DNA from: Epibacterium ulvae
Lineage (GTDB): Bacteria > Pseudomonadota > Alphaproteobacteria > Rhodobacterales > Rhodobacteraceae
Length of the DNA: 64,000 nucleotides
Assembly (NCBI RefSeq): GCF_018678075.1
Contig: NZ_JAHHIR010000028.1
Coordinates: 1-64,000, forward strand
Direction: 5' to 3'
Shown: positions 18,595-27,698 of the stretch, one piece after another
How positions within the stretch are numbered: position 1 is the first letter of the stretch
Layout: each line of letters opens with the position of its first letter
The notes under the pieces: generated by a model
Databases searched by the model: none
Told to the model about the DNA's origin: nothing
The model's input: only the letters and a program-made list of their open reading frames with translations
Program-made: the position numbers and the translations under genes

Positions 18595-19549
18595 GTTGAG
18601 CCCCCCCGCCCCTGTTGTCGCCCCGCGCAGCCAATGGCTGGATGTTTGGGACCAGTTCAAATCCCACCGTGGCGCTTTGATGGGCGGCATCCTGTTTGTG
18701 TCGATCCTGGCGCTCGTTCTGGTTGGACCATTTGTCTATTGGAACGATGCGAAATTCGTGCCAACCGGACGGGACTTCCTGCGCCTGCGCGACATGAGGC
18801 CGATCTATACCATCCTGTGGGACAGCGGCGCCAAAATGGACTGGGCCTACCCCTTGGGCACCGACAACCTGGGCCGCGACACGCTGGCACGCCTGATGTT
18901 TGGCGGTCGCGTCTCCATCGCGGTTGGCATGACGGCGATGGTTCTGGCGCTGGTGCTGGGCACCTTGGTCGGCGTCACCGCGGGCTATTTCAAAAAGCTC
19001 GACGGGTTGCTGATGCGTCTGACGGATCTGTTCCTCGCCCTGCCCTTGCTGCCGATGATTCTGGTGGCGGCGGTTCTGTTTCGCGAATCCCTCGCCCAGG
19101 CCATCGGCCCCGAAGGCGGTGTCTTTGTGCTGATCGTCTGCCTGATCGGGATCACCAGCTGGATGCCCACCGCACGGATCGTACGCGGCGATGTGTTGGC
19201 GATCAAAGAGCGTGAGTTCGTTTTGGCCGCACGTTCCGTGGGCACTACCAACACCAAGATGGTGATCCGCCACATCCTGCCCAACGTGCTGTCACCGATC
19301 ATGGTGTCGGCCACATTGGGCATCGCCACGGCGATCATCGCCGAAAGCTCATTGTCGTTCCTTGGCTTTGGCTTCCCGCCGGATTTCCCGACCTGGGGCC
19401 GTCTGCTGAACGATTCTGTGGACCGGATGATCCTGTATCCGGAACGCGTGATCTTTCCCGGGCTTTTGATCTCACTCACCGTATTGAGCGTGAACTATCT
19501 GGGCGATGGTCTGCGGGACGCTTTGGACCCACGTATTCGCGGCCGCTAA
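18587..19549 (+). CDS. ABC transporter permease, DppC type
   Basis: 320 residues. The N-terminal membrane segment (GGILFVSILALVLVGPFVYW) is followed by an insert of about 60 residues before the HPLGTDNLGRD-like motif (here YPLGTDNLGRDTLARLMFGG), and five more membrane segments. The EAA loop is REFVLAARSVGTTNTKMVIR, and the C-terminus NYLGDGLRDALDPR is the DppC signature. ATG 18587 overlaps the dppB-type stop; in-frame upstream codons belong to that gene. The operon ends at a rho-independent terminator about 20 bases downstream. Confidence 0.9.
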   Translation: MTELSPPAPVVAPRSQWLDVWDQFKSHRGALMGGILFVSILALVLVGPFVYWNDAKFVPTGRDFLRLRDMRPIYTILWDSGAKMDWAYPLGTDNLGRDTLARLMFGGRVSIAVGMTAMVLALVLGTLVGVTAGYFKKLDGLLMRLTDLFLALPLLPMILVAAVLFRESLAQAIGPEGGVFVLIVCLIGITSWMPTARIVRGDVLAIKEREFVLAARSVGTTNTKMVIRHILPNVLSPIMVSATLGIATAIIAESSLSFLGFGFPPDFPTWGRLLNDSVDRMILYPERVIFPGLLISLTVLSVNYLGDGLRDALDPRIRGR

Positions 19550-19570
19550 GCCCTGCGACAGACAAAAAAT

Positions 19571-19603
19571 GGCCCTCATTCAGCAGGAATGGGGGCCTTT
19601 TTT
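19571..19603. terminator. Bidirectional terminator, permease operon / HTH gene
   Basis: GGCCCTCATT (19571-19580) pairs with AATGGGGGCC (19588-19597), followed by six Ts on the plus strand and preceded by an A-run (19564-19569) that acts as the T-tract on the minus strand. The stop codon of the minus-strand HTH gene (19576-19578) lies inside the stem. Confidence 0.85.
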
Positions 19604-19893
19604 GTTGCTATTGCTTCGGCATCTTTCAGACTGAGCCCCAGAGCAAGGGGGAGTGTATCAATCCGCCCTAGGTAGATATAATCCAATGCGATGCCGTAAC
19701 GGGCGCAGATCGAAAGCGCCCCGTCGATTGAGATCCGGAAATCACCAGACTCCCATTGCGAATAAGACTTGATAGAAACATCAGCTTGCTGGGCAAAATC
19801 TTTGCTAGAAAGCTGATAATAATCACGGATCAACCGCAGCCGGTTCGCAATACCTGCGTGGCGACCTTCCACTTGTTTGAGATTCATGGTCAT
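19576..19893 (-). CDS. XRE-type helix-turn-helix regulator
   Basis: 105 residues. The helix-turn-helix domain runs from about residue 16 (NRLRLIRDYYQLSSKDFAQQ, ADVSIKSYSQWESGDFRIS), typical of the Cro/CI superfamily with SQWESG as the recognition-side turn. The tail (about 70-105) has no known effector domain. Start may be ATG 19893 or the ATG two codons later. The target is unknown: neighbours are the permease operon on one side and DUF3422 on the other. The stop codon lies within the terminator hairpin, an unusually tight arrangement. Confidence 0.75.
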   Translation of the reverse strand: MTMNLKQVEGRHAGIANRLRLIRDYYQLSSKDFAQQADVSIKSYSQWESGDFRISIDGALSICARYGIALDYIYLGRIDTLPLALGLSLKDAEAIATKKAPIPAE

Positions 19894-19972
19894 CGTCCAT
19901 GTGCTGTCTACGTTGTATTACTATCAACCAAAGCACTCGATAAGAATGTGATACAGTTCACACCCTAGTGGA

Positions 19973-21253
19973 TCAATGTAAGTTCTTTTTGATCCGCTGC
20001 ACTAACCACCAGACTAGGAAAATCACTGGTAAGGTGACAATCGCTGTCAACGTTCCTTTGGAAATATCCAGCGCTTTTGTCAACGGGTAGAGCGCATATG
20101 AGGCAAGAGAGACCGCATAATAGCTAATTGCAACAACCGAGAGCCCCTCGACCGTGTGTTGCAGGCGCAACGCCAGATCCGCGCGCCGGTCCATACTCTC
20201 CAACAGGGCCTGGTTCTGGGCGCTGCGTTCCACGTCCACGCGGGTCCGCAGCAATTCGCCTGCGCGCCGCGCCCGATCCGCCAGCGTCGCCAGCCGCCCT
20301 TCGGTGGATTTCACCGTCCGCATGGCAGGTTCATAGCGGCGGATCATAAATTCGGTAAAGGTCTGATAGCCCTGAAACCGCTCTTCGCGCAGCAGGCTGA
20401 CACGTTGGTCCACCAGGGCCTCATAGGCACCCGTGGCCCCAAAACGAAACGCCGACCGCGCGCCAAGGGATTCCAGTTCGGACGCCACCGTCAGCAGCTG
20501 GTTCAATGTCGCCGCCGCATCCACGGATTGTCCGGTCATCTCCTGCATCATCTCGCTCAAATGAGTGTCTAAGGCGCCAATGGTCGGCGCAAGTCCGCGC
20601 GCGCGGGAAAAGCCCAGCATCGACATGGCGCGATAGGTCTCAACCTCGCACAGGCGCTGCACCACGCGGCCGATGCGTTTGGGGCCGGTGCTTTCACTGA
20701 CAAAGACCGCAAACCGCATATGGCCCGCCGCATCAATACGGAAATCCCCCGCCAGCACCGCGCTGTCGTCCAGAACCCGCGACACCGTCAGGCTTTCGGG
20801 CACCATCCAGTCCTCGACCGATTTGCGGATAGCGTTTTCTTCCGGGCGCGGCATCACGCGGATCATGACCGAGGCGATCACCTGCCCCGGTATCTGCGCC
20901 CGCCATTCCGCCGGGAAGGCATTGAAATCCAACGGATCAAACGCACGATCCCCCACGCCGTCACAATAGAGCATATAGCTCACAAATTCGGTGTGCTGCT
21001 CCCATTTGAGGTGATACCGCCCGAGCGTCGCTGAGTGATGGGTGGCACCCGGCGTTGGGTGCGGCTCGCCGTGGCGATCCAACAGGGCGACCAAATGTTC
21101 CACGTCCTTTGCCCGATCCCGCGACACCGCTTCCTGGGGCTGTTTCACTGCGAAATAGATCACCGTGCTGGGCGCGGTCATGGTTGGGAACGGACGTGCA
21201 TGCAGCTCGTTCACCAATTGGTAACGCAGCGGATGGTCTTGGGCGGTCGACAT
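19973..21253 (-). CDS. DUF3422 family protein
   Basis: 426 residues. The N-terminus HPLRYQLVNELHARPFP is the family hallmark. A long helical region follows, with coiled-coil character at about 330-390 (RARRAGELLRTRVDVERSAQ), and two membrane segments at the C-terminus (VVAISYYAVSLASYAL and GTLTAIVTLPVIFLVWWLV) followed by a basic tail. This resembles a membrane-anchored protein with its bulk in the cytoplasm. The function is not established. The gene stands alone, 79 bases from the HTH gene on the same strand. Confidence 0.85.
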   Translation of the reverse strand: MSTAQDHPLRYQLVNELHARPFPTMTAPSTVIYFAVKQPQEAVSRDRAKDVEHLVALLDRHGEPHPTPGATHHSATLGRYHLKWEQHTEFVSYMLYCDGVGDRAFDPLDFNAFPAEWRAQIPGQVIASVMIRVMPRPEENAIRKSVEDWMVPESLTVSRVLDDSAVLAGDFRIDAAGHMRFAVFVSESTGPKRIGRVVQRLCEVETYRAMSMLGFSRARGLAPTIGALDTHLSEMMQEMTGQSVDAAATLNQLLTVASELESLGARSAFRFGATGAYEALVDQRVSLLREERFQGYQTFTEFMIRRYEPAMRTVKSTEGRLATLADRARRAGELLRTRVDVERSAQNQALLESMDRRADLALRLQHTVEGLSVVAISYYAVSLASYALYPLTKALDISKGTLTAIVTLPVIFLVWWLVQRIKKNLH

Positions 21254-21405
21254 GGGCGGCTCCTTGATCTTGACCGGACCCTAGTGGAGCGCAAAAGTTT
21301 TGTAAATAACTCTTCTGTTTCAATAACTTAAAGGGATACCAAAGTATACCATCGTAAAATTACGCGTAAGAACCCGTGTTTTATCTAGGTCACCCCGTTT
21401 GACCC

Positions 21406-21430
21406 AATGTTTCGCACGCGAAACATTTTT
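21406..21430. other. 20-base inverted repeat with T-tract upstream of DUF3422
   Basis: AATGTTTCGC and GCGAAACATT (21406-21415, 21418-21427) flank AC, followed by TTTTT on the plus strand. No plus-strand gene precedes it, so if it is a terminator it would end an unannotated transcript; otherwise it could be a protein-binding palindrome. The outer parts recall the ParB site parS, but the centre is two bases longer than the standard one. Confidence 0.55.
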
Positions 21431-21468
21431 AGGGCTGCGTGTGGTCGGGTAGCCTGTTGATAATCTGT

Positions 21469-21501
21469 AAAAAGGGGCGTTCAGACGGATCCAAACGCCC
21501 C
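21469..21501 (-). terminator. Rho-independent terminator of the flavodoxin-family gene
   Basis: GGGGCGTT (21474-21481) and AACGCCCC (21494-21501) form the stem. The A-run 21469-21473 is the T-tract in the minus direction, 43 bases past the stop of the gene at 21544. Confidence 0.85.
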
Positions 21502-21543
21502 GGGTCAGCTGAGTTGGCTGCGCCGATGTTAGCGTGAAACTTT

Positions 21544-22110
21544 TTAGCCCCGCACCGCGGCGATTTCTGCGATCCGCACGCCGTAGTCATGCGCGGATAT
21601 CAGATCACCTGGACGCGGTCCCTGTTCGGGCGAAGAATCTGCCGGTGATGTGGCCACCGCGCCAGCCGTGCCGCCGCCCCAGTTTCGATCATCCGCGGTG
21701 CTGGCGAGCAAGTTGGACGGCATCTGGTTGAGCGGCACCCACAACATACCGTGCTGCCCGGCCAGAACGCGGAAGTAGTTCAGCGTCTCCCCCTTGTCGC
21801 CGAGGTTGCTGCCCGAGTTGGTGAAACCGCCGGCAAATTTATCCGCCCAGGCGCGTTCGAACCAGCGTTTGGAACTGTCATCGGCAAAGCGTTTGAACTG
21901 CCAGGGAGCATTGCCCATATAGGTCGGCGCGCCAAAGATCAGCGCATCCGCAGCATCCGCCGCCGCCCACAGCTCGTCCGAGACCACACCATCTTCGGGG
22001 ATGGCCCACAAACGCGCCTCCCCCTTGGTTTGTGCGCCTTCTAGAACCGCCTGCGCTTGGCGTGCGGTGTGGCCGTAGCCTGAGAAATAGATAATTTCGA
22101 TCCGTGCCAT
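21544..22110 (-). CDS. Flavodoxin-family NAD(P)H:quinone-oxidoreductase-like protein
   Basis: 188 residues. The FMN phosphate loop is FSGYGHTARQAQ near residue 9; IFGAPTYMGNAPWQFKRFAD and FTNSGSNLGDKGETL are the flanking flavin loops of WrbA-like proteins. Such proteins reduce quinones by two electrons and protect from oxidative stress. ATG 22110 follows AAAGGAG. It is transcribed away from an HxlR-type regulator, a pairing typical for quinone- or aldehyde-responsive reductases. Control by that neighbour is inferred from the layout. Confidence 0.85.
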   Translation of the reverse strand: MARIEIIYFSGYGHTARQAQAVLEGAQTKGEARLWAIPEDGVVSDELWAAADAADALIFGAPTYMGNAPWQFKRFADDSSKRWFERAWADKFAGGFTNSGSNLGDKGETLNYFRVLAGQHGMLWVPLNQMPSNLLASTADDRNWGGGTAGAVATSPADSSPEQGPRPGDLISAHDYGVRIAEIAAVRG

Positions 22111-22211
22111 CTGCACTCTCCTTTGTGATTGCAAAGCAGAGATGGCAGGCCTACTTTCAAAAAGTAAGTAATTACCATTTAGTAACCAGTTACCAAAAAG
22201 AAAGTGAGACC
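22111..22211. promoter_or_regulatory. Divergent promoter/operator region, flavodoxin gene / hxlR gene
   Basis: Two inverted repeats lie in 101 bases: TACTTT-CAA-AAAGTA at 22152-22166 and GTAAC-CA-GTTAC at 22182-22193. The region is AT-rich. It is the natural binding place for the HxlR-type regulator encoded next to it. Confidence 0.65.
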
Positions 22212-22592
22212 ATGGCCACTGTAGGATCATCCTGTCTCGGCTGTCCGATGGATCCCGTCTTGAAAGCGGTGACCGGACGCTGGACGACCACCATTCTGTG
22301 GAACCTCTCGACTGAGAGCCCGCTGCGCTTTGGTGAGCTGATGGGGTTGATGCCTGCGATCTCGGCCAAGGTGCTGACCGACCGGCTGCGGATGTTGGAG
22401 CAGAACGGCATTGTCCTGCGGACGCAGAAATCGACGATCCCGCCAGAGGTCAGTTACGAACTGACCACCCACGGGCAAGACCTGCATCAGGCGCTGCGCT
22501 CGCTGCATGAAGTAGCGCTGAAATGGAATGCCGAGGGTTGGGTGCCGGGCCAGGGCTTTCCCGAAGATCAGGTTGCGCGCGCGGCGGAATAA
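22212..22592 (+). CDS. HxlR-family winged-helix transcriptional regulator
   Basis: 126 residues. The N-terminal CLGCPMDPVLKAVTGRWTTT contains the cysteine and GRWT signature of the family, the wing region is MPAISAKVLTDRLRMLEQNG, and YELTTHGQDL follows. The two cysteines in CLGC at residues 8-11 could sense thiol-reactive compounds, as in HypR/YodB-type members where an N-terminal cysteine reacts with quinones or aldehydes; the cysteine function here is an inference. Divergent partner of the flavodoxin-family gene. ATG 22212 starts this domain; the longer upstream frame is promoter DNA. Confidence 0.88.
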   Translation: MATVGSSCLGCPMDPVLKAVTGRWTTTILWNLSTESPLRFGELMGLMPAISAKVLTDRLRMLEQNGIVLRTQKSTIPPEVSYELTTHGQDLHQALRSLHEVALKWNAEGWVPGQGFPEDQVARAAE

Positions 22593-22636
22593 GGGGCGCG
22601 GTCCGCATCGGCTAGACACACCGCTGGGACAAACGA

Positions 22637-22669
22637 AAACCCCGCCCTATGGGCGGGGTTTCCTGTTTT
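22637..22669. terminator. Bidirectional terminator between hxlR gene and pntB
   Basis: AAACCCCGCCC (22637-22647) pairs with GGGCGGGGTTT (22651-22661) around TAT. A short T-rich stretch follows on the plus strand, and A-residues precede it for the minus-strand pnt transcript, whose last gene ends 19 bases away. Confidence 0.85.
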
Positions 22670-22687
22670 TCAGATCCAAGCAAACGC

Positions 22688-24121
22688 TTAGCTGATCATG
22701 GTCAGCAGGCTGTCGAGCGAGGCTTTTGCGTCGCCGTAAAACATGCGCGTGTTCTCTTTGTAAAACAGCGGGTTCTCGATACCGGAATAACCGGTGCCCT
22801 GCCCCCGTTTGGAGACAAACACCTGTTTGGCCTTCCAGCATTCCAGAACCGGCATGCCCGCGATCGGAGAGTTCGGATCTTCCTGAGCGGCCGGGTTCAC
22901 GATGTCATTAGAGCCAATCACAATCGCAACGTCGGTTTCAGGGAAGTCGTCGTTGATCTCTTCCATCTCAAGCACGATGTCATAGGGCACTTTGGCCTCA
23001 GCCAGCAGCACGTTCATGTGGCCTGGCAGACGCCCCGCAACCGGGTGGATCGCAAAGCGGACGTTCTTGCCCTTGGCGCGCAGACGACGGGTCAGTTCCG
23101 CCACATTCTGCTGTGCCTGTGCAACCGCCATACCGTAGCCTGGAATGATGACAACGCTGTCGGCCTCTTCCAAGGCTGCAGCAACACCGTCAGCGTCAAT
23201 TGCGATCTGCTCGCCTTCGACTTCCATTGCAGGACCCGACGCGCCACCAAAGCCGCCCAAGATCACCGACACAAAGGACCGGTTCATCGCCTTACACATG
23301 ATGTAGGACAGGATCGCACCAGAGGAGCCCACCAGCGCACCTACAACGATCAACAAGTCGTTGCCGAGGCTGAAGCCGATCGCTGCCGCAGCCCAGCCCG
23401 AGTAGGAGTTCAGCATGGAGACAACAACCGGCATATCCGCGCCGCCGATGCCCATGATCAGGTGGTAGCCGATGAACAGTGCCGCCAGTGTCATGATGAA
23501 CAGCGGGAAGAACCCGCCAGAGCCCATGTACCAGAACAGTGTCACAATTGATATCACCGCAGCTGCGATGTTCAGCAGGTGGCCACCCGGCAGTTTGGTC
23601 GCCGCCGAGGTGATTTTACCCGACAGTTTACCATAAGCCACAACTGACCCGGTAAAGGTCACCGCACCGATAAAGACACCGAGGAACAGTTCAACCCGCA
23701 GGATGCCAATTTCCACGCCATCTTTCTTGGCCAGAAGCGCTGCAAACCCTTCGAGGGTTTTCTTGGCGCTGTCGTCCATCAGCAGTACACGGCCCAGTTC
23801 GATATGGGCGTTCAGGCCCACAAAGACCGCCGCCAGACCAACAAGCGCATGCATGCCTGCGACCAGTTCCGGCATCTGGGTCATTTCGACCTTGGACGCC
23901 AGCATATAGCCGATCAAACCACCGCCTGCGATCAGCAAGACCGACAGGACCCACAGGCCAGAGCCCGGCCCGATGAGCGTTGCGAACACCGCCAGCGCCA
24001 TGCCGACCATGCCATACCAAACAGCGCGCTTGGCGCTTTCCTGACCTGAGAGACCACCCAGGGACAGGATGAAGAGAACTGCTGCGACAACATAGGCCGC
24101 GGTCGTAAATCCGTATTCCAT
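22688..24121 (-). CDS. pntB: NAD(P) transhydrogenase subunit beta
   Basis: 477 residues. About the first 265 are membrane-spanning (nine helices in the family), containing the [20 protein letters not shown] segment. The C-terminal NADP-binding domain III has [31 protein letters not shown] and the [15 protein letters not shown] region. With PntA it uses the proton gradient to reduce NADP+ with NADH at the inner membrane. The start is ATG 24121 behind AAGGACCGGGA; pntA ends 12 bases before, so they are one operon. Confidence 0.96.
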   Translation of the reverse strand: MEYGFTTAAYVVAAVLFILSLGGLSGQESAKRAVWYGMVGMALAVFATLIGPGSGLWVLSVLLIAGGGLIGYMLASKVEMTQMPELVAGMHALVGLAAVFVGLNAHIELGRVLLMDDSAKKTLEGFAALLAKKDGVEIGILRVELFLGVFIGAVTFTGSVVAYGKLSGKITSAATKLPGGHLLNIAAAVISIVTLFWYMGSGGFFPLFIMTLAALFIGYHLIMGIGGADMPVVVSMLNSYSGWAAAAIGFSLGNDLLIVVGALVGSSGAILSYIMCKAMNRSFVSVILGGFGGASGPAMEVEGEQIAIDADGVAAALEEADSVVIIPGYGMAVAQAQQNVAELTRRLRAKGKNVRFAIHPVAGRLPGHMNVLLAEAKVPYDIVLEMEEINDDFPETDVAIVIGSNDIVNPAAQEDPNSPIAGMPVLECWKAKQVFVSKRGQGTGYSGIENPLFYKENTRMFYGDAKASLDSLLTMIS

Positions 24122-24133
24122 TGTCCCGGTCCT

Positions 24134-25705
24134 TTACGATTTTTGGAACATGGCGAGCATGCGCCGTGTCACGAGGAAGCCGCCAAAGATGTTGATCCCG
24201 GCCATAAAGACCGACAGCGCGCCCAGAAGGATCACCAACCAAGAGCCAGAGCCGATTTGCATCAGCGCCCCCAGAATAATGATCGAGGAGATCGCATTGG
24301 TCACCGCCATCAGCGGCGTGTGCAGGGAGTGCGACACGTTCCAGATCACCTGGAAGCCGATGAAGATAGACAGAACAAAGACGATGAAGTGCTGCATAAA
24401 GCTGGCCGGCGCAATCAGGCCAACCCCCAGCAGAAGTGCGGCACCAACCGCCAACAGGGTCACCTGCTGTTTGGTCTGGGCTTTGAACTCGGCCACTTCT
24501 TGCGCACGTTTTTCTTCGGGCGTCAGTTCGGGCACAACTTCCTTGGGCTTGGCCGCGATCGCCGCAACTTTTGGCGGCGGCGGTGGGAAGGTGATCTCGC
24601 CTTCGTGGGTTACAGTTGCCCCCCGGATCACATCGTCTTCCATGTTGTGATTGACCGTGCCGTCCTTTTCAGGGGTCAGGTCGGTCATCATGTGACGGAT
24701 GTTAGTCGCATAAAGGTTAGAAGATTGCGTTGCCATCCGACTTGGGAAATCGGTGTAGCCCACAATGGTCACGCCATTGTCGGTGACGATTTTCTCGTCC
24801 TTGACGGTGCCTTCGGCGTTGCCGCCACGTTCGGCAGCAAGGTCAATGATAACCGAGCCCGGCTTCATCGCCTGAACCATATCTTCGAGCCACAGTTTGG
24901 GCGCGGGACGGTTCGGGATCAGCGCGGTGGTGATAACGATGTCAATTTCGGGTGCGATCTCGCGGAATTTGGCGAGCTGCGCGTTGCGGAATTCTTCGGA
25001 CTGAACCGACGCATAACCGCCAGTGGCCGCGCCATCCTGCTGTTCCTCGTCGAAATCCAGATAAACGAATTCGGCGCCCATGGATTCGACCTGCTCTGCC
25101 ACTTCAGGGCGCACGTCAAACGCATAGGTGATAGCCCCAAGCGAGGTGGAGGTCCCGATTGCAGCAAGACCCGCAACACCGGCACCAACAACCAGAACCT
25201 TGGCCGGGGGCACTTTACCCGCGGCGGTCACCTGACCGGTAAAGAAGCGGCCAAAGTTGTTACCGGCTTCGATCACAGCGCGGTAGCCTGCGATATTGGC
25301 CATGGACGACAGGGCGTCCATTTTCTGCGCGCGTGAGATACGCGGCACCATTTCCATGGCGATCACATTGGCGCCGGCGGTTTTCGCCGCTTCCATGCCT
25401 GCTTCATTCCCCGCCGGGTTGAAGAAGGAGATCAGCGTCTTGCCCGCTTCCAGATAGGTCAGCTCGGCCTCATCGGGCTCGCGCACTTTGGCCACAATGT
25501 CGACGGCTTTCCACAAGTCAGCCGCGCCATCGATCACCTCGACGCCTGCGTCTGCGTAAAGTGCGTCGCTAAAGCCGGCCGCCGCGCCTGCTCCGCTTTC
25601 GATTGCACAGTCGTACCCCAGCTTTTGCAGCTGGCGTGCCGAGTCCGGGGTCATTGCGACCCGCGCCTCCCCGGCAAAAGTTTCTTTTGGCGTACCTAAT
25701 TTCAC
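24134..25705 (-). CDS. pntA: NAD(P) transhydrogenase subunit alpha (undivided)
   Basis: 523 residues, the single-chain form with domain I and the first membrane helices together (many alphaproteobacteria have separate PntAA and PntAB). The start [19 protein letters not shown] is that of alanine-dehydrogenase-like domains; the NAD-binding fold is [16 protein letters not shown] charged linker (about 370-410) leads to four membrane segments and the C-terminal [14 protein letters not shown] 25705 is the start, behind GAGGGGGAA. It lies first in the pntAB operon. Confidence 0.95.
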   Translation of the reverse strand: MKLGTPKETFAGEARVAMTPDSARQLQKLGYDCAIESGAGAAAGFSDALYADAGVEVIDGAADLWKAVDIVAKVREPDEAELTYLEAGKTLISFFNPAGNEAGMEAAKTAGANVIAMEMVPRISRAQKMDALSSMANIAGYRAVIEAGNNFGRFFTGQVTAAGKVPPAKVLVVGAGVAGLAAIGTSTSLGAITYAFDVRPEVAEQVESMGAEFVYLDFDEEQQDGAATGGYASVQSEEFRNAQLAKFREIAPEIDIVITTALIPNRPAPKLWLEDMVQAMKPGSVIIDLAAERGGNAEGTVKDEKIVTDNGVTIVGYTDFPSRMATQSSNLYATNIRHMMTDLTPEKDGTVNHNMEDDVIRGATVTHEGEITFPPPPPKVAAIAAKPKEVVPELTPEEKRAQEVAEFKAQTKQQVTLLAVGAALLLGVGLIAPASFMQHFIVFVLSIFIGFQVIWNVSHSLHTPLMAVTNAISSIIILGALMQIGSGSWLVILLGALSVFMAGINIFGGFLVTRRMLAMFQKS

Positions 25706-25836
25706 GTATGTTCCCCCTCGTTTGTTACGCCCGCGCCCTGCCGGGCTTGGATCGCAAATTCGAAATTCAGATCGCGAACCTCATCACTGGATGCTCGCTA
25801 TGTGCCGATACAAATTTGCACCAAGCTGAAAGGCCG

Positions 25837-26305
25837 TTAGATCCATCGTCGCGTCATGTTTCTATACTCGGTCCATTCGCTCGGGAACAGGGTCTTTAAC
25901 CTTTGTTCTTCCTGGCGAATATACCTGTGTTGCAACACCCAAATGAAAACCACCACAATGGCTTCAGACGCCAAGGCACCCTCCCAGACGACCACCGCCA
26001 CCGGCACCAATACATCAGACAGATATATCGGACTTCGAAAGAAAATGAACACCCCTGAAGCCACAATAAAGATAGCATTATCAATCGGATGCACTGCGGT
26101 TTGGAAACGACGCATTTGGATCACTGCGGCCAGTGCCCCCCCCCCCCGGCAATAGCGTAAAATACCCAACCAAAGACCGGAGAAACCCAGTCCCGGACCG
26201 CCATTCCACAGGAAACATGCGACCTTGCACCCAGACGGATCCCATTGCAAACAGGAGCCAGAACGGTGGAATGTCCAGCCACCGCTTTAACGCATTACTA
26301 TTCAC
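25837..26305 (-). pseudogene. Isoprenylcysteine-methyltransferase-like membrane protein, frameshifted at a poly-G tract
   Basis: Two frames together give a normal ICMT/phospholipid-methyltransferase-like protein of about 155 residues. The first frame, from a GTG at 26305, reads ALKRWLDIPPFWLLFAMGSV and a second membrane helix to YFTLLPGGG. The second, after a run of 12 Gs (C-run at 26136-26147), reads ALAAVIQMRR, HPIDNAIFIVASGVF, RSPIYL and the family ending EEQRLKTLFPSEWTEYR. Eleven Gs would restore the frame. It is therefore a pseudogene, a phase-variable gene, or an assembly error. A nine-G run lies just upstream of the start. Confidence 0.65.
26136..26147. repeat. Homopolymer C12 (G12 in the gene)
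   Basis: Twelve consecutive Cs on the plus strand, read as Gs in the methyltransferase-like gene. This is the exact point where its reading frame is lost. Runs of this length are prone to slippage in replication and to miscounting in sequencing. Confidence 0.9.
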
Positions 26306-26719
26306 AACTGGTCCCCCCCCCATTCGCCGCGCAACATAGTTTCGCGGACAAATTCCAATACGTCTTGCGACAAGCTGTCACAGGAGAGAGATTAAGGAAT
26401 AAAAATATACAAATTGCAGCAATCGAAGACGATTTCCGCAATGTAGTAATATTGGCGACTGATGTTCTACTTCAGTCAAATATTAGCGCATCTTTCACTT
26501 TTCGAAATGCGCTGCATGCTTTCGTACCCTGAGTTTTGCGAGCAAACCAAGCCCTTTGCGACCAGATTTGCAAATTCGCAGAGTTTTCACGATCCACGCG
26601 TCACCCACCCGGAAGTGTTGCCAATTTTCTGGGCGCGGCATATCCCACACACGTAAAACATGTGTGCGCGTGGATCACCTCGAACCAGAAGTTTCGTCGA
26701 AAGAGAGCAGCGTCCTCGG
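26306..26719. other. AT-rich gene-free stretch
   Basis: About 400 bases with clearly lower GC than the surroundings (AATAAAAATATACAAATTG near 26398). Open frames on both strands are short, overlap one another and show no ribosome site or recognisable domain. It presumably holds the promoter of the methyltransferase-like gene and the 3' flank of the amidotransferase-like gene. The composition suggests acquired or decayed DNA. Confidence 0.5.
26313..26321. repeat. Homopolymer C9 overlapping the ribosome-binding region
   Basis: Nine Cs on the plus strand; on the minus strand the nine Gs, followed by ACCAGTT and the GTG start, supply the Shine-Dalgarno of the methyltransferase-like gene. Length changes would alter spacing only slightly, but would also change the frame of an ATG that begins at 26323. 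Confidence 0.7.
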
Positions 26720-27469
26720 TTACGCTTGCGTCCAATTGTGGACCGCCTCGCCAAAAGCCTCAAACAGGGGGCGCGAGATTGGGTCCGTGGGGGCGCGGTA
26801 TTCCGGGTGCCATTGAACCGCCATGGTGAAACCCGGCGCATCCTTGACATAAATTGCCTCGGGCGTGTCGTCTTCGGCTTGGCCGTCAATCACCACCCGC
26901 TGCCCAGGCTGATTGATCCCCTGTCCGTGCAGGGTGTTGGTCATCACCTGTTCACTGCCAAACAGACGGGCAAACGGCCCGTCGGGAATGAAGTTCACAT
27001 GGTGGCGCAGGGCAAATTTCTCTTCCAAGGTGCCATTGGGCGGCATCCGGTGGTTCATACGCCCCGGCAAATCGCGGATCTCGGGATAAAGCGTGCCGCC
27101 CATTGCGACATTGACCTCTTGAAACCCGCGACAAATGCCAAAAAATGGCTGCCCGCGCTCCACACAGGCGCGCACCAGTGGCAAGGTGATCGCATCGCGG
27201 GCCCGGTCAAAGGCGCCATGCGCCTCGGTTGCGGGTTCGCCATATTCATTGGGGTGCACATTCGGACGGCCACCGGTCAGCAGGAAGCCATCAAAAGCCT
27301 CCAACAGCTCTTCCACCGAGACAAACCGCGGATCCGCTGGGATCATCAATGGCAAGCAGCCTGAGACATCGGCAATCGCCTCGGAATTCATGGTGCCATT
27401 TGCATGCACCGGATAGCTGTCATCCAGCAGATATGAGTTTCCGATAATCCCGACGCGTGGACGCGACAT
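26720..27469 (-). CDS. Gamma-glutamyl-gamma-aminobutyrate hydrolase-like (class I glutamine amidotransferase fold)
   Basis: 249 residues. The nucleophile elbow is FFGICRGFQEVN with the cysteine, and the histidine-glutamate pair is in VQWHPEYRA. FLLTGGRPNVHP and LHGQGINQPGQ are typical of the PuuD-like peptidase C26 group, which hydrolyses gamma-glutamyl bonds in polyamine (putrescine) breakdown. No other polyamine gene is next to it, so the exact substrate is open. It starts at ATG 27469. Confidence 0.85.
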   Translation of the reverse strand: MSRPRVGIIGNSYLLDDSYPVHANGTMNSEAIADVSGCLPLMIPADPRFVSVEELLEAFDGFLLTGGRPNVHPNEYGEPATEAHGAFDRARDAITLPLVRACVERGQPFFGICRGFQEVNVAMGGTLYPEIRDLPGRMNHRMPPNGTLEEKFALRHHVNFIPDGPFARLFGSEQVMTNTLHGQGINQPGQRVVIDGQAEDDTPEAIYVKDAPGFTMAVQWHPEYRAPTDPISRPLFEAFGEAVHNWTQA

Positions 27470-27698
27470 ATGACACCTATTGCTTTGGCGAGTTCCATGC
27501 AGTGCAGTTTCGCACGCATGATAGCATTCCTACAAGTTCGGTGCGTGATGTGACAACTCCGCAGGTCAGCGCAGGCGAATGTTGAGAGATGCACAAACGC
27601 GCAGACGGTGAGATGCGCAAAAAATCAGCATCCGAACGTCCGTCACTGTAGCACATCTCTGTTAATGCGGCCTGAAGTGACCCTTGGGTCGCTTGCGA

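Noticed and set aside
21406-21430. Reading the palindrome as a chromosomal parS site
   Set aside because: The standard site has four bases between TGTTTC and GAAACA; here there are six, and no parAB genes are nearby.
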